NCBI GenBank assembly: GCA_910579155.1
Contig: CAJTTS010000111.1
Coordinates: forward strand, 1 to 9,745
Reading direction: 5' to 3'
From: an uncultured Oscillospiraceae bacterium
Lineage (GTDB): Bacteria; Bacillota_A; Clostridia; Oscillospirales; Oscillospiraceae
Length of the DNA stretch: 9,745 nucleotides
Position 1 is the stretch's first letter, and every line of letters begins with the position of its first letter. A program made the position numbers and the translations under genes. Below are positions 1 through 6,918 of the stretch, one piece after another. Under the pieces are notes generated by a model. It did no database searches. It was not told where the DNA came from and saw only the letters and a program-made list of their open reading frames with translations.

Positions 1-2
1 AA

Positions 3-191
3 GCTATAGCATTTATGGAAAAACGCAGGATTGATTCTAACAAGAAAAAATCTATTCTTCGTTGTTGCTTTGAAGCACTCGGGAATCAAATACCTTATAT
101 ATCCAATTTGTTAGGAGCGATATCACCATTCCTTAATAGAAAGAGTTTGCTCGCAGAAGAACGGCATAAATGGATTTTACTAACAAAGTAA
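3..191 (+). CDS. C-terminal end of an unidentified plus-strand gene (partial)
   Basis: An open frame enters from the left edge and stops at TAA 189-191, giving 62 residues (starts AIAFMEKRRIDSNKKK, ends EERHKWILLTK). The 5' part is outside the window. It is basic, with a short hydrophobic middle (IPYISNLLGAISPFL). I do not recognise the family. Base composition is clearly AT-richer than everything after about position 300, and it is the only gene here read rightwards at this end. It therefore belongs to a different compositional block from the pilus-like operon, possibly transferred or ancestral flanking DNA. That it is coding rests only on the open frame and natural-looking codon content. 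Confidence 0.5.
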   Translation, partial: AIAFMEKRRIDSNKKKSILRCCFEALGNQIPYISNLLGAISPFLNRKSLLAEERHKWILLTK

Positions 192-241
192 TCTAAAATT
201 GATTTCCTGATTTCTGTTTGGGCAAAAGCGTATATGCATAT

Positions 242-697
242 TTAGGGACATCCTATTTTGCTATCTAAAAAAATTTTGTCTTGGGCTTGACATTTGGGTA
301 GCGCAAGCCGTGGAAGGGCAGGTCTTCGCTGATCCCGGCTTTCCTGAGCAGCGTCTTGTGCAGCCGCCCAATACAGTCCGGGCCGTACATCTTCCCGGGC
401 ACCGACGGGGGAAACATCACCGACACTAAGAACAAGCCCAGCTTCACCAACGATGATTCCCTGCATAATGTGCTTTACCTGGCCAGCAGGAAAATTGTCG
501 AGCACTGGACTGCCCGGTGTCGAAATTGAGACATGGTTTTGGCTCAGCTTCAACTTATGTTCCAGGATCGCCAGACCGCTTAAACCGGCTTCATTGATAG
601 TGTTTTCGGGATGGGCAACGGCATTTACGCTGCGCGCGCATACCGTCCCATCCCGGAACACGGGTAGGTAAGCCTGATTAAGCCGAACTGTGTCCAT
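242..697 (-). CDS. Hypothetical protein, probably chimeric or truncated
   Basis: The ATG at 697 is preceded by AAAGGA at a 9-nt spacing, so the 5' end looks like a genuine translation start. The N-terminal half (MDTVRLNQAYLPVFRDGTVC... through about residue 90) reads like an ordinary soluble protein, but I recognise no family. From about residue 90 on, the frame overlaps an out-of-frame stretch that encodes a recognisable integrase remnant (265-450). The last ~60 residues, rich in Arg, Ala, Pro and Gln, are therefore probably not native. The likeliest reading is a gene whose 3' part was replaced or shifted by a deletion or insertion next to the dead integrase. The whole ORF may be non-functional. 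Confidence 0.35.
   Translation of the reverse strand: MDTVRLNQAYLPVFRDGTVCARSVNAVAHPENTINEAGLSGLAILEHKLKLSQNHVSISTPGSPVLDNFPAGQVKHIMQGIIVGEAGLVLSVGDVSPVGAREDVRPGLYWAAAQDAAQESRDQRRPALPRLALPKCQAQDKIFLDSKIGCP
265..450 (-). pseudogene. Remnant of a tyrosine recombinase (integrase) catalytic domain
   Basis: The minus-strand frame ending at TAG 265 contains GKMYGPDCIGRLHKTLLRKA followed by GISEDLPFHGLRYP. This matches the stretch before and through the second conserved box of phage/Tn916-type integrases, normally HDLRHT (H-x-x-R of the R-H-R-Y catalytic set). Here the box is HGLRYP, and the frame stops about 10 residues later. The C-terminal H/W box and the tyrosine nucleophile are gone, as are the N-terminal arm and core domains. 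Only about 55 residues of a ~350-400 residue protein remain. It cannot be active. It is unrelated in detail to the intact recombinase at the other end of the window and marks the scar of an earlier mobile element. Confidence 0.65.
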
Positions 698-979
698 CTG
701 GAGTAATCCTTTGATTTGCTCCCTTTCACTTGACTGATCTTTGTCTTATTTTACACAAAAATTTCTGCCAGGCCTTCGTCGGTTTACTAAATGCTCTCAA
801 CTGCCCTCAGCAGAAGACTCAGTAGCCAATCCTCCCTCTTGTAATCTGCTATGGATGTTCAGATCGATAGCTTAGGCTTGAGCTTCACTGATGGCAAAAA
901 GCACTCAGGATAGGCCTACGGGGGCAACCTCCACCAGCCCATCCAAGTGGCCGGAGTCTCCTGTGGGGCATAGGGCGCG
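698..979. other. Intergenic stretch with no recognisable gene
   Basis: About 280 bases between the TPR gene stop and the start of the 151-residue ORF. I see no convincing ORF with a ribosome binding site, no RNA gene and no clear intrinsic terminator for the TPR gene. There is a run of five T (minus strand) after a GC-rich stretch near 895-900, but no good stem before it. The part near 745-765 is AT-rich and contains TAAAAT on the minus strand, a weak -10 candidate for the 697 start. No matching -35 is evident. Confidence 0.5.
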
Positions 980-1846
980 TCAGCCCTCGCTGCCACCCAA
1001 CCGCCTGACCCCAGCCAAGGCGTCCGAGTTCTCTGGCGCAAGCTTCCGCGCATTCTCATAGTCCTCCAAGGCCCTGCCTTCGGGGGCGTCCGCCCAGCAC
1101 TCGTAAGCCGCAGCTCTGGCCAGGTAGATATCCACCTTAGCCGTATTGCTGGCCTCATAGAAGATTGCTTGATCGTAAGCCTTGGCCGCCTGCTCATATT
1201 TTCCCAGATTATAGTTCACGATCCCTAGGCAGTAGTACGCCTGGGCCGATTCCTTCGCTTGCGTCGAGTCCTCAAAGGCCTGTCTGGCCATATCGAAATT
1301 CCCTTGGCGATACCGTACGAGCCCCAGATTGTAACAGGCCGCTGCCTTCAGGATCTGGCTGTGACCCTCATCCTCCAGTAGGATATCCAGCACCTGTTCC
1401 GCCTTTCTGTACTCTCCAGCCCGGTAATAATCGGACGCATGGGCCATCTGATCTTTTCCATGCATCCCCCTCACCCGTGCCAGCTCCTCCTCCGAGAGTT
1501 CATCCAGCACAGGTCCCGGGGTGGGCTCTGGGGTAGGCTCCGACGCTGTCTCGCCGCCTACCTGATTGATTATTTGTGCGTTGTCCCCAGCCATGATGTG
1601 CTGCTCAATCTGCGTGGCGTCTCCGCCCACTGTGTTCACGTTCGGGGCAGCCGCGCTGCCAGCCGGCGCGAAGCCCAGGAACAACTGCACAACTGTCGCG
1701 ATTTCTGCCAGCACACCCAATACGGTCAGTACTACTTTCTTCCGCGGGCTTTTCTCCACCGAAGCTAGCCTTTTCCCACCTCGATTCGAACGCTTTGTGC
1801 CAGACCTCTGTGCCAAACGCCTCGGGTTTCTTTGAAGCTGTGCCAT
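980..1846 (-). CDS. Membrane-anchored TPR-repeat protein
   Basis: 288 residues. The start is well supported by AAAGGAGGT 6-7 nt before the ATG. Residues 1-36 are strongly basic (cytoplasmic side). Residues 37-60 (VVLTVLGVLAEIATVVQLFLGF) form one TM helix. A polar stretch with GGDATQI/AGDNAQI-like units follows, then a Pro-Thr linker (SEPTPEPTPGP, about 102-112). From about 128 there are three to four tetratricopeptide repeats, with clear units at about 135-155, 166-199 (YNLGLVRYRQGNFDMARQAF) and 201-232 (YYCLGIVNYNLGKYEQAAKA), and a weaker one at 239-271. TPRs make helical scaffolds for protein-protein contacts, so this is probably an exported or surface-facing adaptor anchored by its N-terminal helix. 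It is the last gene of the minus-strand run, 48 nt after the two-TM protein. A PilF/PilW-like pilot role is possible from context, but there is no lipobox and no specific homology that I can see. Confidence 0.85.
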   Translation of the reverse strand: MAQLQRNPRRLAQRSGTKRSNRGGKRLASVEKSPRKKVVLTVLGVLAEIATVVQLFLGFAPAGSAAAPNVNTVGGDATQIEQHIMAGDNAQIINQVGGETASEPTPEPTPGPVLDELSEEELARVRGMHGKDQMAHASDYYRAGEYRKAEQVLDILLEDEGHSQILKAAACYNLGLVRYRQGNFDMARQAFEDSTQAKESAQAYYCLGIVNYNLGKYEQAAKAYDQAIFYEASNTAKVDIYLARAAAYECWADAPEGRALEDYENARKLAPENSDALAGVRRLGGSEG

Positions 1847-1894
1847 TGTTCGACCTCCTTTTCTGTCCGCCGTCCCACATCTGTCCGCTTCCCG

Positions 1895-2914
1895 TCAAGA
1901 TTCCCCTGTCACAGGATGGAGCGCTCTCTGCGCGTCCGCCCTCGCACCGTAACCAGTGCCGGCATCCATATGCTCGTCCAGACGTTCCAGCATGACGAGA
2001 TAGAAACTCCAGCAGGTGTCCGCGTCCACCGTGTTTCCCTGGAAGCCGTTCTCCAGCAGCTCCTGGGCCGCCATCTCCAAAAACGCTGCCGACACGAAAA
2101 ACGGCCCTTGTTTCGCATCCCCCGTCATGGCACCACCCAGATAGTCATAGGCCTGCCCTATCCAGTAAAACAGGTCCACCAGCTGCTTTGACGACGCATT
2201 CTCTCCCAAGCTCACATACCAGTTGACCAGGCCCCAGACCGCCAGTTGGCAATAGTACTCGTACTCCGCCGTGTTTCCTGTGTTCTTGCACATCTGGAGG
2301 CAGCTCAACGCGATATTCGCCGTCCAATAGTACTCCTCCTTCGGCACCGCGTCAGCCAGTTGCTTGTCATATTCCTCCAAGGACGAGGCCGTTGTGCGCT
2401 CCGTGACAACATTCTCAGAAGGCACAGGATGCAGCTGGAACTTTTCGGGAAATCCGAAGTATTCGCGATCCTTTCTGGCCGGATCCAACATGGTCCGGAT
2501 TGTCTGGATCTCGCTGTCCAGCATTTCGGCCTTCGTCCCCGTTCCACTGTAGGGGCCATCCTGGAGCAGCGCCCATATATCGATGGCCTGCTTCTTAGCG
2601 GACAGGTCATCCATGAAACCCACAGTCCCGGGCAGCGTGGGGGCGGGTATGCCGCTGTTCTCTTTCTTCTCCTCGTGGAAGTACATCGCCGCTCCGGCAG
2701 CAATGGTAATCAGCATCACGACCAACACGACCGCAAGCACAATCCCCCAGTTGAGCTCTGCTCCCCGGCCATTCCTGAATCTCTCGCCGAATGGAGCCTT
2801 CTCTTCCCGTTTCGCTTCCCGCTTCCCCGGTTTTCTGTGAAAGCACCCCGATAAGACAAAGAAGGCAATGCCCAGGACGCAAGTAATAACGGGCCCCACG
2901 ATTTTCAACAGCAC
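1895..2914 (-). CDS. Two-TM membrane protein with a large helical C-terminal domain, unknown function
   Basis: The frame is open to a GTG at 2944, but the GTG at 2914 (reading VLLKIVGPVITCVLG) has GGGGAGG 8 nt upstream. It also puts the first TM helix at the very N-terminus, so I prefer it (339 residues; 349 from the outer start). TM1 is about residues 2-24 of the preferred protein (LLKIVGPVITCVLGIAFFVLSGCF). Then comes a very basic cytoplasmic-type loop (HRKPGKREAKREEK), and TM2 at about 56-79 (WGIVLAVVLVVMLITIAAGAAMYF). The remaining ~260 residues are mostly polar and helical, rich in Tyr, Trp and Glu, and have a TPR-like flavour without clear repeats. I do not recognise a family. It sits between a decayed small gene and the TPR protein, 48 nt from the latter, and the two probably act together at the membrane. 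Confidence 0.75.
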   Translation of the reverse strand: MLLKIVGPVITCVLGIAFFVLSGCFHRKPGKREAKREEKAPFGERFRNGRGAELNWGIVLAVVLVVMLITIAAGAAMYFHEEKKENSGIPAPTLPGTVGFMDDLSAKKQAIDIWALLQDGPYSGTGTKAEMLDSEIQTIRTMLDPARKDREYFGFPEKFQLHPVPSENVVTERTTASSLEEYDKQLADAVPKEEYYWTANIALSCLQMCKNTGNTAEYEYYCQLAVWGLVNWYVSLGENASSKQLVDLFYWIGQAYDYLGGAMTGDAKQGPFFVSAAFLEMAAQELLENGFQGNTVDADTCWSFYLVMLERLDEHMDAGTGYGARADAQRALHPVTGES

Positions 2915-2992
2915 ATCGTCCACCTCCCCACGGGGCTGTCCCACCGGACCCGCCCCTCTATTTTCCTCCGGCGCTCACGCCGTCCCTTTGGT

Positions 2993-3232
2993 TCAACTGT
3001 CCTTATCGCTGATCCAGCGCGCGATGGAATAGCTCAGGCCCCCACAGTCCGGCAGAAAGGAGTCGAAATACTGGTGGATTTCCTCCTCGCTGCACAGTCA
3101 GGTTCGCGTCCCAGTCCCGTAGCTTTGCGCCGCCGGATTTCTCCGGGTTTGCCAATACGCCTATCTCCCGCTCCCACCGCCAATGGCGTGTATGGCGACG
3201 GGGCGGTTCCAGGGTGGACCCGCCTCTCTCAT
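2993..3232 (-). pseudogene. Small gene apparently broken by two compensating frameshifts
   Basis: An ATG at 3232 follows an excellent site (AAAGGAGG, 7 nt spacing) and begins MREAGPPWNRPVAIHAIGGG. This frame then hits TAG (3163-3161) and TGA (3100-3098). Between about 3175 and 3090 the neighbouring frame reads smoothly as EREIGVLANPEKSGGAKLRD, WDANLTVQ. After about 3094 the original frame again reads like real protein (CSEEEIHQYFDSFLPDCGG, then LSYSIARWISDKDS) to TGA 2995-2993. The ATG-to-stop distance is exactly 80 codons, so the two shifts cancel. The intact ancestor would be about 79 residues of unknown function. Sequencing error is an alternative to genuine decay. Confidence 0.5.
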
Positions 3233-3261
3233 CAAGCTCCCTCCTTTCTCCCCATTTTGAA

Positions 3262-3396
3262 TCAGTCCGCCGCCATCTTGCTTGCGGCCTGGACGAATTC
3301 ACTTAAAAATTGGCCGTGGAACTTCTCCTCGCCCCACCTGCTGGCCTTCGCCGCGTCCTCAAACCGGGCGCAGCCCGGCGTTAACCCATCCTGCAC
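3262..3396 (-). CDS. 44-residue ORF overlapping the end of pilT, possible gene fragment
   Basis: A GTG at 3396, with GGAG 8 nt upstream, opens a frame that overlaps the last codons of pilT (stop 3383-3381) and runs to TGA 3264-3262. The product (ends EEKFHGQFLSEFVQAASKMA, AD) has a natural, amphipathic, lysine/glutamate-rich composition from about residue 11 on. It lies 29 nt before the ATG of the frameshifted 80-codon gene, so it could be a small translationally coupled gene. It could also be the surviving C-terminus of a longer protein whose 5' part was lost. I recognise no family. A GC hairpin (3364-3378) lies inside its 5' end. Confidence 0.35.
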   Translation of the reverse strand: MQDGLTPGCARFEDAAKASRWGEEKFHGQFLSEFVQAASKMAAD

Positions 3397-4439
3397 CTCA
3401 TCTGCTCCGGGTTTTCCGCGAAGCTGACCGCCGTTTCCGCCGTGATCTTTCCCGCCTGATAGAGAGACAGAATGGATTGGTCCATTGTCACCATGCCCTC
3501 CGCGCCTCCTGCGGCAATGGCGTTGTCGATTTGGTGGGTCTTGTTGTCCCGGATCAGGCTGCGGATGGCGCTGTTCATGCGCATGACCTCAAAAGCCGGG
3601 GCCAAGCTGCCGTCTACCCCCGGTAAAAGCTGCTGGGAAACCACGGTGCGGAGCACCATGCTCAACTGCGCCCGTACCTGCTCCTGCTGACCGCCGGGAA
3701 ACGTGTCCACGATACGGTCTATGGTGTTCACCGTCCCCTTGGTGTACAGCGTGGCGATCAGCAAATGGCCGGTTTCCGCCGCCGTCATGGCGGTGTGGAT
3801 GGTTTCCGCGTCCCGCATCTCGCCCAGCAGGATCACATCCGGGGCCTGACGCAGACAGGCGCGGAGGGCGCTGAGATAGTTTTCCGTATCAATGGAAATC
3901 TCCCGCTGGCTCACGATGCTGCGCCGGTCTCTGTGGAGGTATTCAATCGGGTCCTCCAGGGTGATGATGTGACAGTCCCGCGTCTGATTGATTCGGTCGA
4001 TGATACACGCCTGGGTGGTGGATTTCCCGCTGCCCGCCGTCCCTGTGACCAGCACCATACCGTGGGTCATATCGGCCAAGCCCATGATCTGCTCCGGTAT
4101 CCCGAGGACTTTGTGATCCGGGATGTCGAAGGCCACCACCCGAACCACCGCCGACATGGATCCCCGCTGCCGATACGCGTTGACCCGGAAGCGGGCAAGC
4201 TCAGGCACGGAGAGGGAGAAATCATCATCCCCACGCTGAAGATAGCCAGAGATGTCACGCCCCGCTAATTGATACAAGTCCGTAATCAACCGCTCCGTCT
4301 CTTGAGGAAATACACGATCCCCGCTGACGGGCGTCATGTGGTTATCCAGTTTTTCGCACACCGGCCCGCCCGCTACGATGAACAGGTCTGAGGCGTGGTC
4401 CTTGACCGCCTGTTTCAAGTAATCCAGCAATTCCGCCAT
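3381..4439 (-). CDS. pilT: PilT-type type IV pilus retraction ATPase
   Basis: 352 residues, normal for PilT (about 345-370). ATP hydrolysis by the PilT hexamer at the cytoplasmic base of the pilus normally drives fibre disassembly. Visible motifs are: the N-terminal ASDLFIVAGGP (compare the usual ASDLHL); Walker A GTAGSGKST at 133-141; the Asp box TLEDPIEY at about 160-167; Walker B DVILLGEMRD at 201-210; the His box from H215 to AAETGH at 220-225; and AIRSLIR at 291-297, the PilT-specific counterpart of AIRNLIRE, which separates retraction ATPases from PilB. An oddity is TLYT at about 230-233, where PilT normally has TLHT. The start ATG has TAGGAGG 5 nt upstream, overlapping the stop of the preceding gene, so translation is probably coupled. 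It follows four pseudopilin-like genes. No PilB partner is present in the window. Confidence 0.93.
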   Translation of the reverse strand: MAELLDYLKQAVKDHASDLFIVAGGPVCEKLDNHMTPVSGDRVFPQETERLITDLYQLAGRDISGYLQRGDDDFSLSVPELARFRVNAYRQRGSMSAVVRVVAFDIPDHKVLGIPEQIMGLADMTHGMVLVTGTAGSGKSTTQACIIDRINQTRDCHIITLEDPIEYLHRDRRSIVSQREISIDTENYLSALRACLRQAPDVILLGEMRDAETIHTAMTAAETGHLLIATLYTKGTVNTIDRIVDTFPGGQQEQVRAQLSMVLRTVVSQQLLPGVDGSLAPAFEVMRMNSAIRSLIRDNKTHQIDNAIAAGGAEGMVTMDQSILSLYQAGKITAETAVSFAENPEQMRCRMG

Positions 4440-4448
4440 AGCATCCTC

Positions 4449-4853
4449 CTAAAACATCACGCCGTCCCACAGCTCCAGGTGGTCGTCCGCCTCCCATTCT
4501 CCAATGGGAACCGCCTGCCAGCGCAGGATGGCATATTCCTCTCCCCATACGCGAACCTCCACCCGCAATTCCTGGGTGGAGGACATAGGGCAGCTATAGG
4601 TATAATACTCGCCGTTTCGCTCCACGCCTTCCGGCAGCTCTCCAGCCCGCAGACGGGCCAGCACCGCCTGCGCCTCACAGTCGGCGGCGTAGTAGTCTGA
4701 GATGGCCTTGATGGAGGCGTCCGCGAGACGCCGGTCAGCCTGTACGGTGGTCAAGCCCAACAGAGCAAATACCGTCAGGCACAGCACCGCGAACACCACC
4801 AGCAGCGACACGCCGCCCACCGTTGGCGGGGAAAATTTCGTTCCGTCATCCAT
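4449..4853 (-). CDS. Small single-TM pseudopilin-like protein (pilus operon)
   Basis: 134 residues. A short polar N-terminus is followed by one long hydrophobic helix at about 13-36 (VGGVSLLVVFAVLCLTVFALLGL), then a soluble domain rich in Glu, Arg, Tyr and Trp with paired cysteines. This N-terminal helix plus small globular domain is the layout of minor pilins and pseudopilins. There is a Gly pair just before the helix, but the usual Glu at +5 of the mature protein is absent, so processing by a prepilin peptidase is uncertain. The ATG overlaps the stop of the upstream gene by 8 nt (ATGGATGA). The stop overlaps the pilT ribosome binding site. The tight spacing supports a stoichiometric subunit of the same envelope machine. 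No specific family can be named. Confidence 0.75.
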   Translation of the reverse strand: MDDGTKFSPPTVGGVSLLVVFAVLCLTVFALLGLTTVQADRRLADASIKAISDYYAADCEAQAVLARLRAGELPEGVERNGEYYTYSCPMSSTQELRVEVRVWGEEYAILRWQAVPIGEWEADDHLELWDGVMF

Positions 4854-5277
4854 TGGCGCTCATCTCCACCTGCCATGCCGTGTTAAGCCCGAACAGCAGC
4901 TCACCGTCCCGCTCCACCGCCACGCGGACGGAGCACAGTCCCGGCACGCCGCTGGGAATCGCCTGGGCGGTCAAGCGGTAAACGCCCTCCGAGCCGTCGT
5001 TCCAGTCCTCGTCATAATCCATCCAGAGAAGCCCCTGGTCATAACGGCAGTTCAGCCGCTTCGCTGCGCTGGACAGGGCATGGGCCGGTTCCCCTCCAAC
5101 GCTTCGGATGACCTCCGCCACGGACTGGCACAGCACCGCCGCACGGTCCCGCGCCGCGCCGGTTTTAGAAATTTCATCCGACTTGACAAACGCCTGCAGG
5201 CACAGCGCCGCCGCCAGCGCGAACACCAGCAGCATGACCATCTGCTCCATCAGTGCAAGAGGCGCTTTGCTTTTCAT
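4846..5277 (-). CDS. Pseudopilin-like protein with N-terminal helix and Glu
   Basis: 143 residues. It begins MKSKAPLALMEQMVMLLVFA, a hydrophobic helix over about residues 6-30 with a single Glu at position 11. This resembles the prepilin N-terminus (conserved Glu near the start of the helix), but the residue expected to be Gly before the cleavage site is not obvious (Ala5-Pro6). The rest is a soluble domain with conserved-looking Cys and Trp and beta-rich C-terminal segments. It is comparable to minor pilins annotated only as type II secretion or hypothetical proteins in clostridial pilus clusters. The start overlaps the upstream stop by ATGA and the 3' end overlaps the next gene by 8 nt. The ribosome binding site (AGAGGGGG, 7-8 nt) is moderate, so coupling is likely. 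Confidence 0.75.
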   Translation of the reverse strand: MKSKAPLALMEQMVMLLVFALAAALCLQAFVKSDEISKTGAARDRAAVLCQSVAEVIRSVGGEPAHALSSAAKRLNCRYDQGLLWMDYDEDWNDGSEGVYRLTAQAIPSGVPGLCSVRVAVERDGELLFGLNTAWQVEMSANG

Positions 5278-5753
5278 GCCGCCGCCCCCTCTCTGCTCCG
5301 CAGGAAAAGGTACAGCGTATCCTCCGTCCCGCCGCCGAGGAGCATGATTTTCAGCAGGCCGTTCTCCTCGGACAGCAGCAGGCCGTCGGCCTCCAGGAGC
5401 TTTTCCCCGTCCTCCGGGACCAGCTCCGTGTCCGCAGAGGCGTACAGCTCCATCAAATACCCGCCGCAGCAGTACACGCAGGTCACATACCCGGCCTCAT
5501 CCGTCAGCCGCAGGGCGGGAACGCCGCCGAACTGCTCCACAGACACGCCGCCGGAACAGTCCGCCTGCCGGACGCGGGTGGTGATGTACTGCGTACAGCT
5601 TCTCCACTCATAGGCCGCCTGATCCCGCGCCGTCAGCCGCCGGTAGGCTCCCGCCCCGGTCAGCAGCACGGCCAGCACACAAAACGCGAACAGTCCGAAC
5701 AGCAGCAGCGCCGCCAGCCCGTCCATATGCTGTTTGACATTCCGCTTTTTCAT
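5274..5753 (-). CDS. DUF4860-like single-TM pilus-operon protein
   Basis: 159 residues. The basic N-terminus MKKRNVKQHMDG is followed by a TM helix (about 12-34, LAALLLFGLFAFCVLAVLLTG), then AYRRLTARDQAAYEWRSCTQ, a helical stalk with a GAGAYRRLT-type junction. The remainder is a beta-rich globular domain with three cysteines close together. The opening matches what I remember of DUF4860 proteins found next to pilT-like genes in Firmicutes. That is memory of the family, not a search. The domain's function is unknown; a minor-pilin or platform-accessory role is inferred from context. GGAGAG lies 6-7 nt before the ATG, which overlaps the upstream stop by ATGA. The stop overlaps the next start by ATGA. 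Confidence 0.75.
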   Translation of the reverse strand: MKKRNVKQHMDGLAALLLFGLFAFCVLAVLLTGAGAYRRLTARDQAAYEWRSCTQYITTRVRQADCSGGVSVEQFGGVPALRLTDEAGYVTCVYCCGGYLMELYASADTELVPEDGEKLLEADGLLLSEENGLLKIMLLGGGTEDTLYLFLRSREGAAA

Positions 5754-6073
5754 GGCCTGCTCTCCAAAATCGTAATATCCGGCATCAAATTCTCCGCAAT
5801 CCCAGAATAGAATACGATGTACCGCGTTTCGTCAATTTGCAGCCCGTAATGCTCTTTCAGATAGTCCAAGCTGGGGGGATACGCCCCCTCCGCCGCGTAA
5901 CAGGCCACGCAGCCCCGCCGCAGGGCTTCCTCCAACTGGCGCAGATCCTCCTCGTTTCGCCCTTCGCTGAGACGGTTCAAGGCTGTTGTAAAGCAAATCA
6001 GGATCGTCACAACAGCAGCCGGGAAAAACACTCCCCGCAGCAGGGAGGCCAAACCGTGTCTGTTTCGTTTCAT
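5750..6073 (-). CDS. Small minor-pilin-like protein
   Basis: About 107 residues from the ATG at 6073. The frame is open to a TTG at 6085, which overlaps the stop of the platform gene, but I see no ribosome binding site for that TTG. The protein has a basic start (MKRNRHGLASLLRG), a TM helix at about 14-32, then a helix and a short globular segment with CYAAEGAYPPSLDYLKEHYG and later IVFYSGIAENLMPDITIL. The pattern of a Tyr-Ala, Glu-Gly, Tyr-Pro-x-Ser-Leu-x-Tyr-Leu segment after an N-terminal helix is typical of small type IV pilin-like proteins. The canonical G-x4-E cleavage motif is not seen. It lies immediately after the platform gene (4 nt gap) and shares ATGA with the next gene, so co-translation is very likely. 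Confidence 0.75.
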   Translation of the reverse strand: MKRNRHGLASLLRGVFFPAAVVTILICFTTALNRLSEGRNEEDLRQLEEALRRGCVACYAAEGAYPPSLDYLKEHYGLQIDETRYIVFYSGIAENLMPDITILESRP

Positions 6074-6077
6074 GGCC

Positions 6078-6905
6078 TCACCCAATCGTCGCCATGATGT
6101 TCATCAGCGGCAGCATAACAGACAGCAGGATCAAGCCCACCAGCAGGGAGCAGACCAGCACCAGCGCAGGTTCCACTCTGCTCACCAGGGCTTCCAGCAG
6201 TCCGGCGGACAACGCTGCCGCTTCCTCCAGCGGCAGGCCGCTGGCCATGCCCATCGCCAGCGCCTGGGCGAGACGGGCATTGTTCAGCTTCCGGGATACG
6301 CCCCGGTCTCCCCAACGCTTCCGCCACATTGACAGAACCCCAGCCCGAAACGGCTCCGACAAGGCATAGGCGGCGGCAAGGCCCGCCAGCACCGCCAGTA
6401 GCAGCCAGAGGACTGGCATCACCCGCTCCAGCCAGCGGCCCAATGCCAGCAATCCTCCGGCAATCCCGCTCAGCCGTCCGCCGAGGGAGACATACACATC
6501 GTCAAAAATGGGCAGCACCTTTACTAGCAGGATCCCAATGACCAGCAGCATCAATCCCAGCATGACGGCGGGATACAGCAGGGCGCTGCGTATGCGGCGG
6601 CTCATGCGCACCCGGTCCTCATAGTATTGAGACAATGCTGCCAGAGCTTCCTCCGTGCGGCCTGTCCGCTCCCCCACTTCGATCAGGCCGCAGACGTACA
6701 CGGGAAAGCGCCCGCTTTCTTTCAGGGCGGCAGACAGCGGTACGCCATAATCCACCCGCTCCGCCAGCCCGGATAAAAGGTTCTGATTTCCGCCCTCCTC
6801 CGACAAAAGACATAAGGCGTCTCCCATGCCGATCCCGGCATGGAGCAGCATAGACAGTTCCTGGCACAGGGAGGCGATCTCCTCATTTGAAACGTTCTTA
6901 CTCAT
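6078..6905 (-). CDS. Type II secretion/type IV pilus platform protein (PilC/GspF family), shortened
   Basis: 275 residues. PilC/GspF is the polytopic inner-membrane platform on which assembly ATPases act and is usually about 340-410 residues with two GspF domains. Domain 1 looks complete: residues about 8-131 with LSMLLHAGIGMGDALCLL, FPVYVCGLIEVGERTGRTEE and YPAVMLGLMLLVIGILL (TM1). A second TM region lies at about 161-183. Domain 2 starts normally (LAQALAMGMASGLPLEEAAA, about 212-231). After ALSAG it jumps almost directly to the final TM segment (SRVEPALVLVCSLLVGLILL, about 242-261, and on to MLPLMNIM). The middle ~55-60 residues of domain 2, including its G-E-x-T-G copy, seem to be missing in frame. 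The start ATG has AAGGCGG upstream and lies 13 nt after the lipoprotein stop. Confidence 0.88.
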   Translation of the reverse strand: MSKNVSNEEIASLCQELSMLLHAGIGMGDALCLLSEEGGNQNLLSGLAERVDYGVPLSAALKESGRFPVYVCGLIEVGERTGRTEEALAALSQYYEDRVRMSRRIRSALLYPAVMLGLMLLVIGILLVKVLPIFDDVYVSLGGRLSGIAGGLLALGRWLERVMPVLWLLLAVLAGLAAAYALSEPFRAGVLSMWRKRWGDRGVSRKLNNARLAQALAMGMASGLPLEEAAALSAGLLEALVSRVEPALVLVCSLLVGLILLSVMLPLMNIMATIG

Positions 6906-6918
6906 TCAGATTCCCGCC

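Noticed and set aside
3003..3302. 99-codon ORF on the minus strand
   Set aside because: It has no ribosome binding site at its start. Only its middle part reads like protein, and that part is better explained by the frameshifted 80-codon gene.
3364..3378. Intrinsic terminator right after pilT (CCGGGC-GCA-GCCCGG)
   Set aside because: Only 6 bp of stem and three T after it. The downstream genes follow closely in the same direction.
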